Assembly: GCA_017936205.1 (NCBI GenBank)
Contig: JAGBGB010000123.1
Location: 1-24,581, forward strand
Source of the DNA: Oscillospiraceae bacterium
Lineage (GTDB): Bacteria; Bacillota; Clostridia; Oscillospirales; Oscillospiraceae
DNA: 24,581 nucleotides
Direction: 5' to 3'
The position numbers and the translations under genes were made by a program. How positions within the stretch are numbered: the stretch's first letter is position 1; the number at the start of each line of letters is the position of its first letter. The notes under the pieces are model-generated. The model saw only the letters and a list, made by a program, of their open reading frames with translations. It was not told the origin of the DNA and made no database searches. This document shows positions 5,896-15,371 of this stretch, piece by piece.

Positions 5896-8159
5896 TCATT
5901 CCCGCCTTCTACTACAGGTGTTTCCTGACTGGTGCTCTCCGTAGGATCAGAGGATTCTGTGGTGGGCTCCGTTACATTCTCCGGCTCCTTGCACAGATAG
6001 ATGGTAACTGAAGCACCCTTTTCGATCTGCGTGTCAGGCTGAATACTCATACCGCCCACCTTGCCGGGCTCTATACCCTCGTAGAAACCGGGATCACCCA
6101 CTGCCCAGCCAAGGTTAGCTGTTTCAAGTGCCTTCTTGGCCTCTGCCTCTGTCATACCGATGACATTGGGCACGGTGGCATACTTGCTGCCTGTGGAAAT
6201 ATAGACCTTAACCGTCTGCCCCTTGGTAAGGGTTTCACCGGCGGCAGGCTCTGTGCGGCAAACCTTGCCTTCCTCCACAGTCTCACTGCTCTCTTTCAGC
6301 TCCAGATTGGGCTTCAGATCCATATCCATTGCCTTCAGGAGAACCTCAGCATTGTTCTTGGACTCTCCGACCAGCTTAGGCATCTTGTCACTGCCTAAGC
6401 TCACATAAACAGTCACTCGCTGTCCCTTATCCAACTCAGCCCCTTCAGCGGGCTCCGTACGGATCACATAGCCCTTGGGAACGGTCTCACTGGCTTCTTG
6501 CAGGACAGTGACCTTCAGATTCAGCTCCATCTTGTCCAGACGCTGCTGTGCATCCGCCTGCGCTTCCCCCGCCAGTTTAGGCATCTTGTTAGATCCAAGG
6601 CTGATATACAGGGTCACATTCTGATTCTTGGTCAGCTCTTCCCCTGCTGCAGGCTCTGTACGAACCACATAGCCCTTGGTGATCTCTTCACTGCCGATCT
6701 CCTCGGTCAGGATCTTCAGGCCCATATCCAGATTCTTCAGGTAATCCCACGCATCCGTACCGAGCTGGTTGACAAATTCAGGCATAATATTCTCATTCTT
6801 GCCCTTGCTGACAGTCAGACGAACAGTTCTACCCCTCTTGACCTCGTCACCGGCCTCCGGCTCCTGCTTGATCACATAGCCTTCGTCATACTTATCACTG
6901 TAGGCCTCGTCTACATTCCGTACATCTACCTTCAGATCAGGATAATCCTCAGGGTCAATGTCCTCGATCCGCATACCTACGAAATCCTCTACACGAACAG
7001 TGTCGGACACTTCGCCGGTCTCTGTGGGATCCACATCATTGGAAGGACTCTTGGTAAGAGAAAGCACCAGCACCACTACCAACACAACGAATACCACCGC
7101 AGCTGCTGCAATGGCAACGGTCAGCGTCTTCCTACGCTTATCCTCAGCAAGCTGAGCTTCCTTCCTCGCCCGTTCTGCACGGCGTTCCTCTGCGCTGCGG
7201 TTGTCAGCCTTATTGGTGCGAGCGATCACATAGCGTTCCGCATCCGTCCGAGGAGCTGTAGAGCTCTTATGTGGCACAACAGCGGGCTTGTGAGCCGCAG
7301 CCGCTGCGGCAGAACCGAACATAAAGGTCATAGCAGGATTCTTGCGGAACTCCTCCATGTCACGGAGCATTTCCGTAGCAGAGGTATAGCGAAGATCCAC
7401 ATTGCTGTTCATGGCATGCATGGTGATCTGCTCCAGCCCCAGAGGGATCCCGGTGACCAACTCACTGGGGCAGTGGGCACCACCATTAATATGCTGGATA
7501 GCAACCGCCACAGGAGTCTCTCCATCGTAGGGAGTCTTGCCTGTCAGCATCTCATACATCACTACACCCAGAGAGTACAGGTCGCTACGGTTATCCACCA
7601 TAGAGCCCCTCGCCTGCTCCGGAGAGATATAATGTACTGAACCCAACGCCTCTCGGGTCAGGGTGTTCTGTGCAGATCCCACACGGGCAATGCCAAAATC
7701 TGCAACCTTGATACTACCGTCCTTCAGGATCATAATATTATGGGGCTTAATGTCACGGTGGACAATGCCCTTGGAATGAGCATGTTCCAGAGCCTTGGCG
7801 ATCTGCATGGAGAAATGCAGAGTCTCACGCCAGTTTAGGTTTCCTTTCCGCTCCAGATACTGCTTCAAGGTAATGCCCTCAATGAGCTCCATGATAATGT
7901 AGTCCCCTTCACCGCTGCTGGAAACATCATAAACTCCCACAATGTTAGGATGGGACACCATAGCAACAGCCTGAGACTCCGCATGGAAGCGACGGCGGAA
8001 TTCCTGATTCCGGGACAAGTCATCCTTCAGAATTTTTATGGCAACAGGACGATTGAGACGATGGTCCAGAGCCTTATATACCACTGCCATACCGCCGGTA
8101 CCAATGACCTCTAAGATCTCATACCGACCGTCAAGCAGCCTACCTATGTAACTCTCCAT
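5892..8159 (-). CDS. pknB: Serine/threonine protein kinase with five PASTA domains (PknB/PrkC)
   Basis: 755 residues. The cytoplasmic kinase domain (about 1-270) has the glycine loop GTGGMAVVY (20-28), Lys42, HRDIKPHN (134-141), DFG (154-156) and SPEQARG. An alanine-rich and basic juxtamembrane part precedes one transmembrane helix (345-368). Five PASTA repeats then fill about 385-725, each ending in a pattern like TEPAAGEELTKGQ...VYISLGS, followed by a Thr/Ser/Glu-rich tail. PASTA domains sense muropeptides or lipid II, and the kinase controls cell-wall growth, translation factors and spore germination in relatives. AAGGAG lies 5 bases before ATG. It is paired with the PP2C phosphatase upstream and RsgA downstream. 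Five PASTA units is more than the three of B. subtilis PrkC. Confidence 0.97.
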   Translation of the reverse strand: MESYIGRLLDGRYEILEVIGTGGMAVVYKALDHRLNRPVAIKILKDDLSRNQEFRRRFHAESQAVAMVSHPNIVGVYDVSSSGEGDYIIMELIEGITLKQYLERKGNLNWRETLHFSMQIAKALEHAHSKGIVHRDIKPHNIMILKDGSIKVADFGIARVGSAQNTLTREALGSVHYISPEQARGSMVDNRSDLYSLGVVMYEMLTGKTPYDGETPVAVAIQHINGGAHCPSELVTGIPLGLEQITMHAMNSNVDLRYTSATEMLRDMEEFRKNPAMTFMFGSAAAAAAHKPAVVPHKSSTAPRTDAERYVIARTNKADNRSAEERRAERARKEAQLAEDKRRKTLTVAIAAAAVVFVVLVVVLVLSLTKSPSNDVDPTETGEVSDTVRVEDFVGMRIEDIDPEDYPDLKVDVRNVDEAYSDKYDEGYVIKQEPEAGDEVKRGRTVRLTVSKGKNENIMPEFVNQLGTDAWDYLKNLDMGLKILTEEIGSEEITKGYVVRTEPAAGEELTKNQNVTLYISLGSNKMPKLAGEAQADAQQRLDKMELNLKVTVLQEASETVPKGYVIRTEPAEGAELDKGQRVTVYVSLGSDKMPKLVGESKNNAEVLLKAMDMDLKPNLELKESSETVEEGKVCRTEPAAGETLTKGQTVKVYISTGSKYATVPNVIGMTEAEAKKALETANLGWAVGDPGFYEGIEPGKVGGMSIQPDTQIEKGASVTIYLCKEPENVTEPTTESSDPTESTSQETPVVEGGNE

Positions 8160-8170
8160 AGCTACTCCTT

Positions 8171-8198
8171 ACCGCAGAAGCGGTCCGTTCCAAAACGG
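8171..8198 (-). promoter_or_regulatory. Tandem small hairpins in front of pknB
   Basis: Two adjoining perfect 5-bp stems with 4-base loops, ACCGC/GCGGT (8171-8184) and CCGTT/AACGG (8185-8198), end directly before the AAGGAG ribosome site of pknB. They lie in a 70-bp gap, one of the largest inside this compact operon. They could adjust translation or mRNA processing. No ligand-binding fold is recognised. Confidence 0.3.
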
Positions 8199-8229
8199 CG
8201 AACGGCAACCGTAATATATGGAAAAGAGA

Positions 8230-8961
8230 TCATATTGCAACCAGAACACAGGTCACATTATCCGGTGCTCCTCGTTCCTTGGCGATCTCCAGCAAACGCT
8301 GGCAGCAGTCGTCCTGCCGTACACCATGAACTACTTCAAATAAGATCTCCTGATCAGCCATTTGATTGGATAATCCATCCGAACACAGCAGAATCGCATC
8401 TCCCTCTTGGATGGATAAGGTAAACACATCTGCCAAAACCTGGTTTGTTGGACCTATGGCACGTGTAATCAGGTTCTTACTGGGATGATTCTTGGCTTGC
8501 TCCGGGGTCAGTTCCCCTCGCTGAACCATGTATTGCACAACAGAATGATCTGTTGTAATGCATCGAACTCCGTCGGGATCAAAATAGTAGGCTCGGCTGT
8601 CACCAATGTTAATGACCAGAGCCTCCTTCGGTCGCAGCAAAGCTGCAACCAGTGTGGTACCCATACCACGATATTCCTCACTTAACTGAGAATGCTCAAA
8701 AACCGATACATTGGCAAGATTAGCAGCAGATCGGAGGATCCGGTCCACTTCTGCAGCAGTCATTTCCTTCTTAAAGGATCGTAAAATCTCATCCGTGAAC
8801 ACCTCGCAAGCAAGACGGCTGGCTACATTGCCGGATTTGGCTCCGCCCATACCGTCACAGACCACAGCCAAGAGGCAGTCTTCACCAAGCTCTGTGATCT
8901 GATAAAAGTCCTGATTCTGTGTTCGGACATTTCCCACATCTGTAATTCCCCAAGCCTGCAT
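8230..8961 (-). CDS. prpC: PP2C-type serine/threonine protein phosphatase (PrpC/Stp)
   Basis: 243 residues, the size of bacterial Stp/PrpC enzymes. PP2C metal-site motifs are in order: RTQNQD (Asp18), CDGMGG (Asp36), a GDSRAY segment, LLCSDGLSN, and the closing GAPDNVT. It removes phosphates placed by the neighbouring PASTA kinase, using two Mn/Mg ions. The ATG chosen has AAGGAG 8 bases before it; a GTG nine bases upstream touches that site and is less likely. It starts 6 bases before the end of rlmN and is separated from pknB by 70 bp. Confidence 0.95.
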   Translation of the reverse strand: MQAWGITDVGNVRTQNQDFYQITELGEDCLLAVVCDGMGGAKSGNVASRLACEVFTDEILRSFKKEMTAAEVDRILRSAANLANVSVFEHSQLSEEYRGMGTTLVAALLRPKEALVINIGDSRAYYFDPDGVRCITTDHSVVQYMVQRGELTPEQAKNHPSKNLITRAIGPTNQVLADVFTLSIQEGDAILLCSDGLSNQMADQEILFEVVHGVRQDDCCQRLLEIAKERGAPDNVTCVLVAI

Positions 8962-8966
8962 GATGT

Positions 8967-10004
8967 TCACTCCTTTCTTCCTGTTTTTTCATATTTTCTC
9001 CGCAGCTGACCGCAGGAGGCATTGATATCACTGCCTAAGGTTCTACGGACCGTTGCAGGGATCCCCTGATCCTGTAATGCCTGTTGGAAGGCACGAACCA
9101 CATGGGGATAGCTGGGCTTGAGAGGGCTTTCCTCTACATCATTCAATGGAATTAGGTTTACATGAGCCGCCACACCACGGAGCTTACGGATCAGGATCTG
9201 TGCGATCTCCGGCGTGTCGTTGACTCCACGGATCATAGCGTATTCAAAGGAAATGCGGCGGCCTGTTTTCTCAAAATATCGTCTGCAGGATGCCAGAAGC
9301 GTATCCACAGGATATCGCTTGTTCACCGGCATAATGGTATTACGGATCTCATCCGTAGGTGCATGGAGGGACACGGACAGTGTGAGCTGCAAATTCTTCT
9401 CTGCCAGTGCATCGATCTGTGCCGCCAGTCCGCAGGTAGACAGACTGATGTGTCGCATACCGATGTTCATCCCCTCCGGGGAGTTGACCAGCTCCAAAAA
9501 GCGAAGCACGGTATCATAGTTATCCAGAGGCTCTCCGATGCCCATAAGGACAATATTGGAAATGGGCACGCCGGAGTCGATCTGGGTAAAAAGTACCTGA
9601 TCAAGCATTTCCGAAGGCTCTAAGCGGCGAACCAATCCCCCTAAGGTAGAGGCACAGAAGGTGCAGCCCATAGGGCAGCCAACCTCCGAAGAAATGCAAA
9701 CAGTATTTCCATGGTGGTAACGCATCAGAACACTTTCCACGCAGTTGCCATCCTTCAGACGCCACAAATATTTAATTGTTCCGTCTTTTTGGCTTTCCAG
9801 CTTCCGTACAGCCGTAGGGGCATAGAGCTCAAAGCTCTCTCGGAGTCGGGCTCTGAGCTCCTTGGACAGATTGCTCATATCCTCGAAGCTCCGTGCACCC
9901 CGATGCACCCAGGTATAGATCTGCTTAGCACGGAATTTCTTCTCTCCCATGGCAAGCAGCTCAGCTTCCAGCTCGGAAAGGGTCATGGATTTCAGATCCT
10001 TCAC
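8967..10004 (-). CDS. rlmN: 23S rRNA/tRNA adenine C2-methyltransferase RlmN
   Basis: 345 residues, standard length. This radical-SAM enzyme methylates A2503 of 23S rRNA and A37 of some tRNAs. The iron-sulfur motif is GCPMGCTFC (Cys110, Cys114, Cys117). The SAM-binding GIGEPLDNYD follows. The catalytic C-terminal cysteine lies in NASCGQLR (Cys331). The start is GTG with AGGAGG 5 bases upstream, overlapping the rsmB stop by 4 bases. It follows the other rRNA methyltransferase, as in Bacillus. Confidence 0.97.
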   Translation of the reverse strand: MKDLKSMTLSELEAELLAMGEKKFRAKQIYTWVHRGARSFEDMSNLSKELRARLRESFELYAPTAVRKLESQKDGTIKYLWRLKDGNCVESVLMRYHHGNTVCISSEVGCPMGCTFCASTLGGLVRRLEPSEMLDQVLFTQIDSGVPISNIVLMGIGEPLDNYDTVLRFLELVNSPEGMNIGMRHISLSTCGLAAQIDALAEKNLQLTLSVSLHAPTDEIRNTIMPVNKRYPVDTLLASCRRYFEKTGRRISFEYAMIRGVNDTPEIAQILIRKLRGVAAHVNLIPLNDVEESPLKPSYPHVVRAFQQALQDQGIPATVRRTLGSDINASCGQLRRKYEKTGRKE

Positions 10005-11290
10005 GACTTCCTCCTGAATTTACAAATAAAGAACCCGTCTGTATCATAGTCGCAGGGAAGCAGCGTGGTCATGGCTCCCGTAGGGATCCCGCTCCCCTCC
10101 GGGAATTCCACATCCTCAAGGACATAGTCAGGATTCTCTTCTAAAAAAGCCCGTGCAACTGCCTGATTCTCCCGCCTGAGAATGGTGCAGGTGCTGAACA
10201 GCAGCACACCACCGGGCTTTACATAGCTTGCTTGATTTTTAAGGATCCTGAGCTGCAGCTCCGGCAGCTTCTCCGTTTGCTTCAGATCCTTATAGCGAAT
10301 GTCCGGCTTCTTCCGAATGGTGCCCAAGCCGGAGCAGGGCACATCGGCAATGACCACGTCCATAGCGCTCTCCCACTCGGGTACCCATTTGGATGCGTCC
10401 TGAAGCTGTGTCCTGAGAATGGAGATCCCCAATCGCTGGGCTCCCTTCTCGATCAGCTTCAGCTTATGGGCATGGATATCACAGGAGATCAGCTCTCCCC
10501 GATCCTCCATAGCCAAGGCTGCAGCAAAGCTCTTCCCACCGGGAGCAGCACAGCAATCCAGTACACGCATTCCCGGCTCCACGCCTGCGGCCATAACTGC
10601 CAATCGTGCCGCTGCATCCTGAACATAGAACAAACCGTTCTTGAAGGCATCCAAGCGATCAATGCTGCCGGAGCCTGTAACGGTTAGGCAATTGTTCAGC
10701 CACGGATGGCTCTCTACCTTGGCGCCTCCCTGTACCAGAATAGATTGCAGTTCTTCAGCGGTGATCCTCAGGGGATTGACCTGCAGCACTGTGGGAGGGG
10801 TAGTATTATGACTCTGCAACAGAGCCTCCAGCCTGTGTCCCACATTCTCGCCCAGCAGCTCTACCAGCTCCTGTGGATGGCTGTAGCGGACAGACAGCTC
10901 CTCCGGCATAGGCAAGGGCATTGCTCTGAGTACAGAGCGCAGCACTCCGTTGACCAAACGTGCCGCTTGAGGATTGGCATAGATCTTGGCAAGATTCACC
11001 GCTTCATTCACAGCAGCGGAAGACGGGATCTTATCCATCATTGTGATCTGGAACAGTGCCAGCTGCAAGATCTCCCGCACCGCAGGCTGCAGTTTCCCAC
11101 GAACAAAGGGGGCAAGCCAATGCTCCAAGCACAGGCGATTCTGCATCACGCCGTAGCAAAGGCAGCTTGCCAATGCAGCCTCCCGACGGTCCATGTCCTT
11201 CAGGCATTCCTTCAGGGCACCGTCAGACCATGCACCGTTCTTCCTGCATGCCAGCAGTGCTCGAAGGGCAGCTTCTCTTCCCTTCATCAT
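10001..11290 (-). CDS. rsmB: 16S rRNA cytosine-967 C5-methyltransferase RsmB
   Basis: 429 residues, as expected. An N-terminal NusB-like RNA-binding domain (about 1-130, including SSAAVNEAVNLAKIY) is joined to a Rossmann methyltransferase domain. Visible motifs are the SAM loop DCCAAPGGKS, the catalytic-region motif DVPCSGLGTIRKKPD, and FSTCT with the second conserved cysteine. It overlaps fmt by 4 bases and has no strong ribosome site of its own, suggesting translational coupling. Two adjacent ATG codons are present; the first is annotated. Confidence 0.96.
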   Translation of the reverse strand: MMKGREAALRALLACRKNGAWSDGALKECLKDMDRREAALASCLCYGVMQNRLCLEHWLAPFVRGKLQPAVREILQLALFQITMMDKIPSSAAVNEAVNLAKIYANPQAARLVNGVLRSVLRAMPLPMPEELSVRYSHPQELVELLGENVGHRLEALLQSHNTTPPTVLQVNPLRITAEELQSILVQGGAKVESHPWLNNCLTVTGSGSIDRLDAFKNGLFYVQDAAARLAVMAAGVEPGMRVLDCCAAPGGKSFAAALAMEDRGELISCDIHAHKLKLIEKGAQRLGISILRTQLQDASKWVPEWESAMDVVIADVPCSGLGTIRKKPDIRYKDLKQTEKLPELQLRILKNQASYVKPGGVLLFSTCTILRRENQAVARAFLEENPDYVLEDVEFPEGSGIPTGAMTTLLPCDYDTDGFFICKFRRKS

Positions 11291-12204
11291 AGGGCAATGG
11301 GATGTCCACGGAAGTAATCCGGTGCAGCCATTCGCTTGCCACCCTCGGCTTGAAGGGTAGTGATCACCAGAACCCGACCACCGCCGCAGGCAACCTCCAG
11401 CCCCTGCTTAGTCACAGCCAAGAAGGTTCCGGGAGCCTTGTCCGTGGTCTTGTCTACAGGGCGGACTGCGTAAATCTTAAAGCGTTTGCCTTGGATCTGA
11501 GTCGTAGCCACCGGCCAGGGATCCAAACCACGAACATGGTCGATGATCTGCCGCTGGGTCTGATTCCAGTCAATGGGACACAGCTCCTTGCTGAGCATGG
11601 GAGCGAAGGTCACCTTGCTCTCATCCTGGGGAGTACGGGTAACGGTCCCCTGCTCCATGGCATCTAAAGTATCACACAACAGAGCTCCACCGATCTGAGC
11701 CAATCGATCCAGAAGAGACTGCGCGTTTTCGTAGGGCTCAATTGGGGTCCTGCGGATCTCAATAATATCTCCTGCATCCATAGCAGCTGCCATATACATG
11801 GCGGTCACTCCGGTTTCATCCATGCCGTTGAGGATCGCCCACTGTACGGGTCCACTGCCTCTCAGCTCAGGCAGAATGCTGGCATGAATGTTCACACAGC
11901 CCAGACGAGGAATATCCAGAACTCGCTGTGGCAGAATCTTACCATAAGCTACCACTGCAATCACATCCGGATCCAGTTCCTTCAGCTCCTCATACACGCT
12001 GTCCTCACGGAAGGTAGTTGGCTGATACACAGGGAGGCCTGCAGACACTGCCAGCTTCTTCACATCGGACATTTCCAGCTTCATACCCCGATTCTTGGGC
12101 ATATCCGGCTTGGTGTAAACACCTACGATCTCATGCTTGGTTTGTAAAAGACTGCTCAAACAGGTTGCCGCAATGTCCGGCGTTCCCATAAAAACAATTC
12201 TCAT
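11287..12204 (-). CDS. fmt: Methionyl-tRNA formyltransferase
   Basis: 305 residues. It transfers a formyl group from 10-formyl-tetrahydrofolate to initiator Met-tRNA. The N-terminus MRIVFMGTPDIAA is typical. The catalytic triad is Asn105 and His107 (in NIHASILPELRGSGP) with Asp143 (MDAGDI). The C-terminal tRNA-binding domain spans about 205-305. It overlaps def upstream and rsmB downstream by 4 bases each. Def later removes the formyl group, so the pair forms the usual start-methionine module. Confidence 0.97.
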   Translation of the reverse strand: MRIVFMGTPDIAATCLSSLLQTKHEIVGVYTKPDMPKNRGMKLEMSDVKKLAVSAGLPVYQPTTFREDSVYEELKELDPDVIAVVAYGKILPQRVLDIPRLGCVNIHASILPELRGSGPVQWAILNGMDETGVTAMYMAAAMDAGDIIEIRRTPIEPYENAQSLLDRLAQIGGALLCDTLDAMEQGTVTRTPQDESKVTFAPMLSKELCPIDWNQTQRQIIDHVRGLDPWPVATTQIQGKRFKIYAVRPVDKTTDKAPGTFLAVTKQGLEVACGGGRVLVITTLQAEGGKRMAAPDYFRGHPIAL

Positions 12205-12692
12205 TCTTCATCCTCCGTACCATAGATCTCATCTAATTCTTCCTCTGTGAGCTTATGGTATGCAATTTCTGTATATAAATGTCCGTCAAGGTGATCGTTC
12301 TCATGGCAAAGGCAGCGCGCGATCAGCTCCTCTCCCTCCATCTCGAACCAGTCACCGTAACGATCCTGAGCCTTAGCCTTGACCCACATAGGACGTTTGA
12401 CCAGCCAGTATTCTCCGGGCACACTGAGGCAGCCCTCCATGCCGTCCTGTTCTCCTTCGGTTTCGAGGATTTCCGGGTTGATCAGTTCCACGATCTCCTC
12501 CCCGGTGTCTACCAAGAAGATCCGACGAAGGATGCCCACCTGAGGAGCCGCTAAGCCTACACCATTGGCATCCTTCAAGGTTTCTGCCATATCGTCCAAA
12601 AGAGCATGGAGCTTCCCGTCGAAGGCGGTGACAGGACGACAGACCTTATGCAGAATGGACTCTTCCTTTGTTAAAATTTTTCTCAGTCCCAT
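12201..12692 (-). CDS. def: Peptide deformylase
   Basis: 163 residues. This metal-dependent enzyme removes the N-formyl group from new proteins. All three family motifs are present: GVGLAAPQ (44-51), EGCLSVPG with metal ligand Cys88, and HENDH (130-134) with ligands His130 and His134 and catalytic Glu131. HExDH normally has Glu-x-x, so the motif is standard. The ATG at 12692 has AGGAGA 6 bases before it and gives the usual MGLRKI start. An ATG 18 bases upstream overlaps the priA stop and lacks a site. Confidence 0.97.
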   Translation of the reverse strand: MGLRKILTKEESILHKVCRPVTAFDGKLHALLDDMAETLKDANGVGLAAPQVGILRRIFLVDTGEEIVELINPEILETEGEQDGMEGCLSVPGEYWLVKRPMWVKAKAQDRYGDWFEMEGEELIARCLCHENDHLDGHLYTEIAYHKLTEEELDEIYGTEDEE

Positions 12693-12702
12693 AGTTTCTC
12701 TC

Positions 12703-15138
12703 CTATTCATTCCCGTTCACATCTGCATAAATGCCAATGCCACGGTTTCCCTTTTCCTTATAAAACTCCCGAATCAAATGCGACAGAAGCTGTCGTAAGG
12801 GGCGAGTATTCCTACAACTCAGGGTCAGCTTGCAGCGGTAAACAAAATTTACTCTGGCAACCTGCGCAGGTGCAGGCCCCAGTATCCGAACCTGCTGATC
12901 CCTGTAATATTCACTGTTTAAATTCCCCAGCAAAATGCTGCGGAAGCTCTGTGCCGCCCGCCAGATCCGTTCCTCCTCCCTTCCATAGAAGGTCAGGCTG
13001 ATCAGATCGCAGAAAGGTGGGCAGCCTCGTAGTTGCCGTAAGGGGATCTCCATACGGTAAAATGCATCGTAGTCCTGTTGAGCAGCAAGGCGGATCACCT
13101 GGTTCTCCGGTGTCATGGTCTGGATCAGGGCACGTCCTCCCAGTGCTCCCCGTCCGGCTCTGCCGATGACCTGAGTGATCATGCTGAAGGTGTTCTCCGC
13201 AGCTCGATAATCCCCAATATAAAGGGCAAGATCTGCATCCAACACCCCCACAAGGGTCACATTCTCAAAATTCAATCCCTTGGCAACCATTTGGGTCCCA
13301 AGGAGAATGGGGATCTGCTCCTCCTGAAAACGATGAAGCAGCTTCTCGTGTGTATTCACAGCAGACACGGTATCCGCATCCATACGGAGAATGCTTTCAG
13401 ACCCAAAATGCTTCCCCAGCTGTTCCTGGATCTTCTGGGTACCTACGCCGATCTGCTTATATCGACCGCCGCAGTCCGGACAGCGACCGGAGGCGGGCAC
13501 GGAAAAGCCACAATAATGGCACATAAGCCTTCCGTTAGCATGGTGATAAGTCAAATGCACAGAGCAGCCCGGACAGTCCGGTACATGGCCGCAGCTTACA
13601 CAGGACAGCATGGAGCTGGTTCCACGACGGTTGAGGAACAGAATAGACTGCTGCCTGTTCCGATGATTCTCCTGCAGAGCGAAAACCAGAGGCTCACTAA
13701 TGGATGAGCTGTTGCCGTTACGGAGCTCCTGCTTCATATCCACAATCTCTACAGGGGGCAAGGCTCTCTGATTATAACGGTTCCTTAAATGGTACAGACG
13801 GTACACTCCGCTTTCTGCTCGGTACATAGTCTCCACAGAGGGTGTAGCAGACCCAAGGAGGACCGGGATCCCCTCCTGCATTCCTCTGTAAATAGCGATC
13901 TCTCTGGCATGATAACGGGGCGACTGATCGGACTTATAGGTATGCTCCTGCTCCTCGTCCAGAATGATCAGTCCCGGATCCTGTACAGGAGCAAAGACCG
14001 CCGATCTGGTTCCAAGGATCACACGCGCCTCTCCGCAGCGGATCTTCTTCCATGTATCATAGCGTTCTGTTAGGCGCAGACTGCTGTGGAGTACCGCCAC
14101 TTTCTCCCCAAAATGGGCAGCAAACAAAGATAATAGCTGAGGTGTCAGAGCAATTTCGGGCACAAGTAAGATCGCTGACCGTCCACGACTGAGGCAGTCG
14201 TAGATCAGCTTGATATAGACAGAGGTCTTTCCGCTGCCGGTCACACCGTAAAGCAGGGATACTCCTTCCCTCTGCTGTCGCAGGGCTTCGTAAACCTCCT
14301 GCTGTTCTCGATTCAGGGTCAATTCCCCGTTCAAGGCAGCAGGCTGTACACGGGGTAGCCGAAGCTGTTCTTCTTCCTCAACAGTCACAAAGCCCAGAGC
14401 TTGTAAGCGGTTGATCACCCCGGAGGTAGCCCCTGTATAATAACTCAGATCTTTCTGGGCGCAAGCACCGAAGGAGGCTAAAAGCTCTAAAACGCTGCTC
14501 TGCAGAGGTGCAGAACGCTTCTTCCCCTCTGCATAATGCAGCGCATCCTCCACCGGACATGCTAAGCTTATGATCCGTTCCAGCTTGTCTCGAACAGCTC
14601 TATGCCGACGGGTCTGACAGGACAGCAGCTTCTTCCCCATGAGGTAGTGTAGCGCCTTATGGAGCGCTTCCTCCCGGAACTGCTTCCGCAGGAGTCCCTC
14701 CTCCGCACTGCCACCAAGCTCTTCTATGGTCTGCATCACAGAAACCGCCACAGGCTGCCGATGGATCTGCTCCCTCCAATTGGGATCTTGAATGGTGTAG
14801 CTTTCCTGCGAACGGAACCACACACCGGCTGGGAGAATGGTCTTAATGGCATCGTAGAAGGTGCAGAAATAGCGTTCTCGCATAAAAGCAGCCAGACGAA
14901 GCAGCTTCTGATCCAACAGGGGCTGCTCATCCAGAATGGTATCTATGACCTTAAGGCTTCCTTCTCGTTCAGCCTCCTCTACGGTTTGAAGCGCAACGCC
15001 CTCAACCAGCCTGTCCCCTCGCCCGAAGGGAACCAAAACCCGCTGCCCGGGAATGAGATTCATCCCCTCCGGAACACGGTAGTCGTAGGGCTTATCAATT
15101 GCATAAATTGCAGAGGATACAGCAATTCTTCCAATCAT
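12703..15138 (-). CDS. priA: Primosomal protein N' (replication restart helicase PriA)
   Basis: 811 residues, close to Bacillus PriA. It loads the replisome at stalled forks. The N-terminal DNA-binding region (1-270) is followed by a superfamily 2 helicase core: Walker A GVTGSGKT (298-305), the Walker B region DEEQ (394-397), and C-terminal QVIGRAGRG. Between the helicase lobes lies a double zinc site with eight cysteines (CVSCGHVPDCPGC...CHYC...CPDC). GGAGGG lies 5 bases before ATG. It begins 25 bp after rpoZ; the coaBC gene found between them in Bacillus is absent. It ends just upstream of the def start. Confidence 0.97.
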   Translation of the reverse strand: MIGRIAVSSAIYAIDKPYDYRVPEGMNLIPGQRVLVPFGRGDRLVEGVALQTVEEAEREGSLKVIDTILDEQPLLDQKLLRLAAFMRERYFCTFYDAIKTILPAGVWFRSQESYTIQDPNWREQIHRQPVAVSVMQTIEELGGSAEEGLLRKQFREEALHKALHYLMGKKLLSCQTRRHRAVRDKLERIISLACPVEDALHYAEGKKRSAPLQSSVLELLASFGACAQKDLSYYTGATSGVINRLQALGFVTVEEEEQLRLPRVQPAALNGELTLNREQQEVYEALRQQREGVSLLYGVTGSGKTSVYIKLIYDCLSRGRSAILLVPEIALTPQLLSLFAAHFGEKVAVLHSSLRLTERYDTWKKIRCGEARVILGTRSAVFAPVQDPGLIILDEEQEHTYKSDQSPRYHAREIAIYRGMQEGIPVLLGSATPSVETMYRAESGVYRLYHLRNRYNQRALPPVEIVDMKQELRNGNSSSISEPLVFALQENHRNRQQSILFLNRRGTSSMLSCVSCGHVPDCPGCSVHLTYHHANGRLMCHYCGFSVPASGRCPDCGGRYKQIGVGTQKIQEQLGKHFGSESILRMDADTVSAVNTHEKLLHRFQEEQIPILLGTQMVAKGLNFENVTLVGVLDADLALYIGDYRAAENTFSMITQVIGRAGRGALGGRALIQTMTPENQVIRLAAQQDYDAFYRMEIPLRQLRGCPPFCDLISLTFYGREEERIWRAAQSFRSILLGNLNSEYYRDQQVRILGPAPAQVARVNFVYRCKLTLSCRNTRPLRQLLSHLIREFYKEKGNRGIGIYADVNGNE

Positions 15139-15163
15139 AGCAGCCCTCCGAACGCTTCACAAA

Positions 15164-15370
15164 TCAGTCCTTAATGGTGTTCTCTACAGATGCTGCCAGC
15201 TTGCCCTCTGCTACCTCACGGATCGCCAAGGTGACAGGCTTCTCGGTCAGGTGGATCTTCTCCTGATAGGCCTCAACGGAGATCTGGCGAGCACGACGTG
15301 CTACCACATTGACCATAAGATAACGGCTGTTGATATTGCTCAAAAGACTGGACATAGCGGGATAAAGCAT
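15164..15370 (-). CDS. rpoZ: RNA polymerase omega subunit
   Basis: 68 residues, the small Firmicutes form. Omega helps fold and stabilise the beta' subunit of RNA polymerase. The conserved segments SRYLMVNVVARRARQI and LAIREVAEGK are clear. AAGGAGG overlaps the end of gmk, 9 bases before ATG, and only one base separates the two genes. Its place after gmk is the standard Firmicutes order. Confidence 0.95.
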   Translation of the reverse strand: MLYPAMSSLLSNINSRYLMVNVVARRARQISVEAYQEKIHLTEKPVTLAIREVAEGKLAASVENTIKD

Positions 15371-15371
15371 A

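Noticed and set aside
6498..7640. Long plus-strand open frame of about 380 codons
   Set aside because: It lies wholly opposite the kinase gene, whose motifs are unmistakable; the opposite frame has no family motif and the low-complexity make-up of a shadow.
13078..13707. Plus-strand frame of 209 codons opposite priA
   Set aside because: Shadow of the helicase and zinc-site coding region; no own ribosome site or motif.
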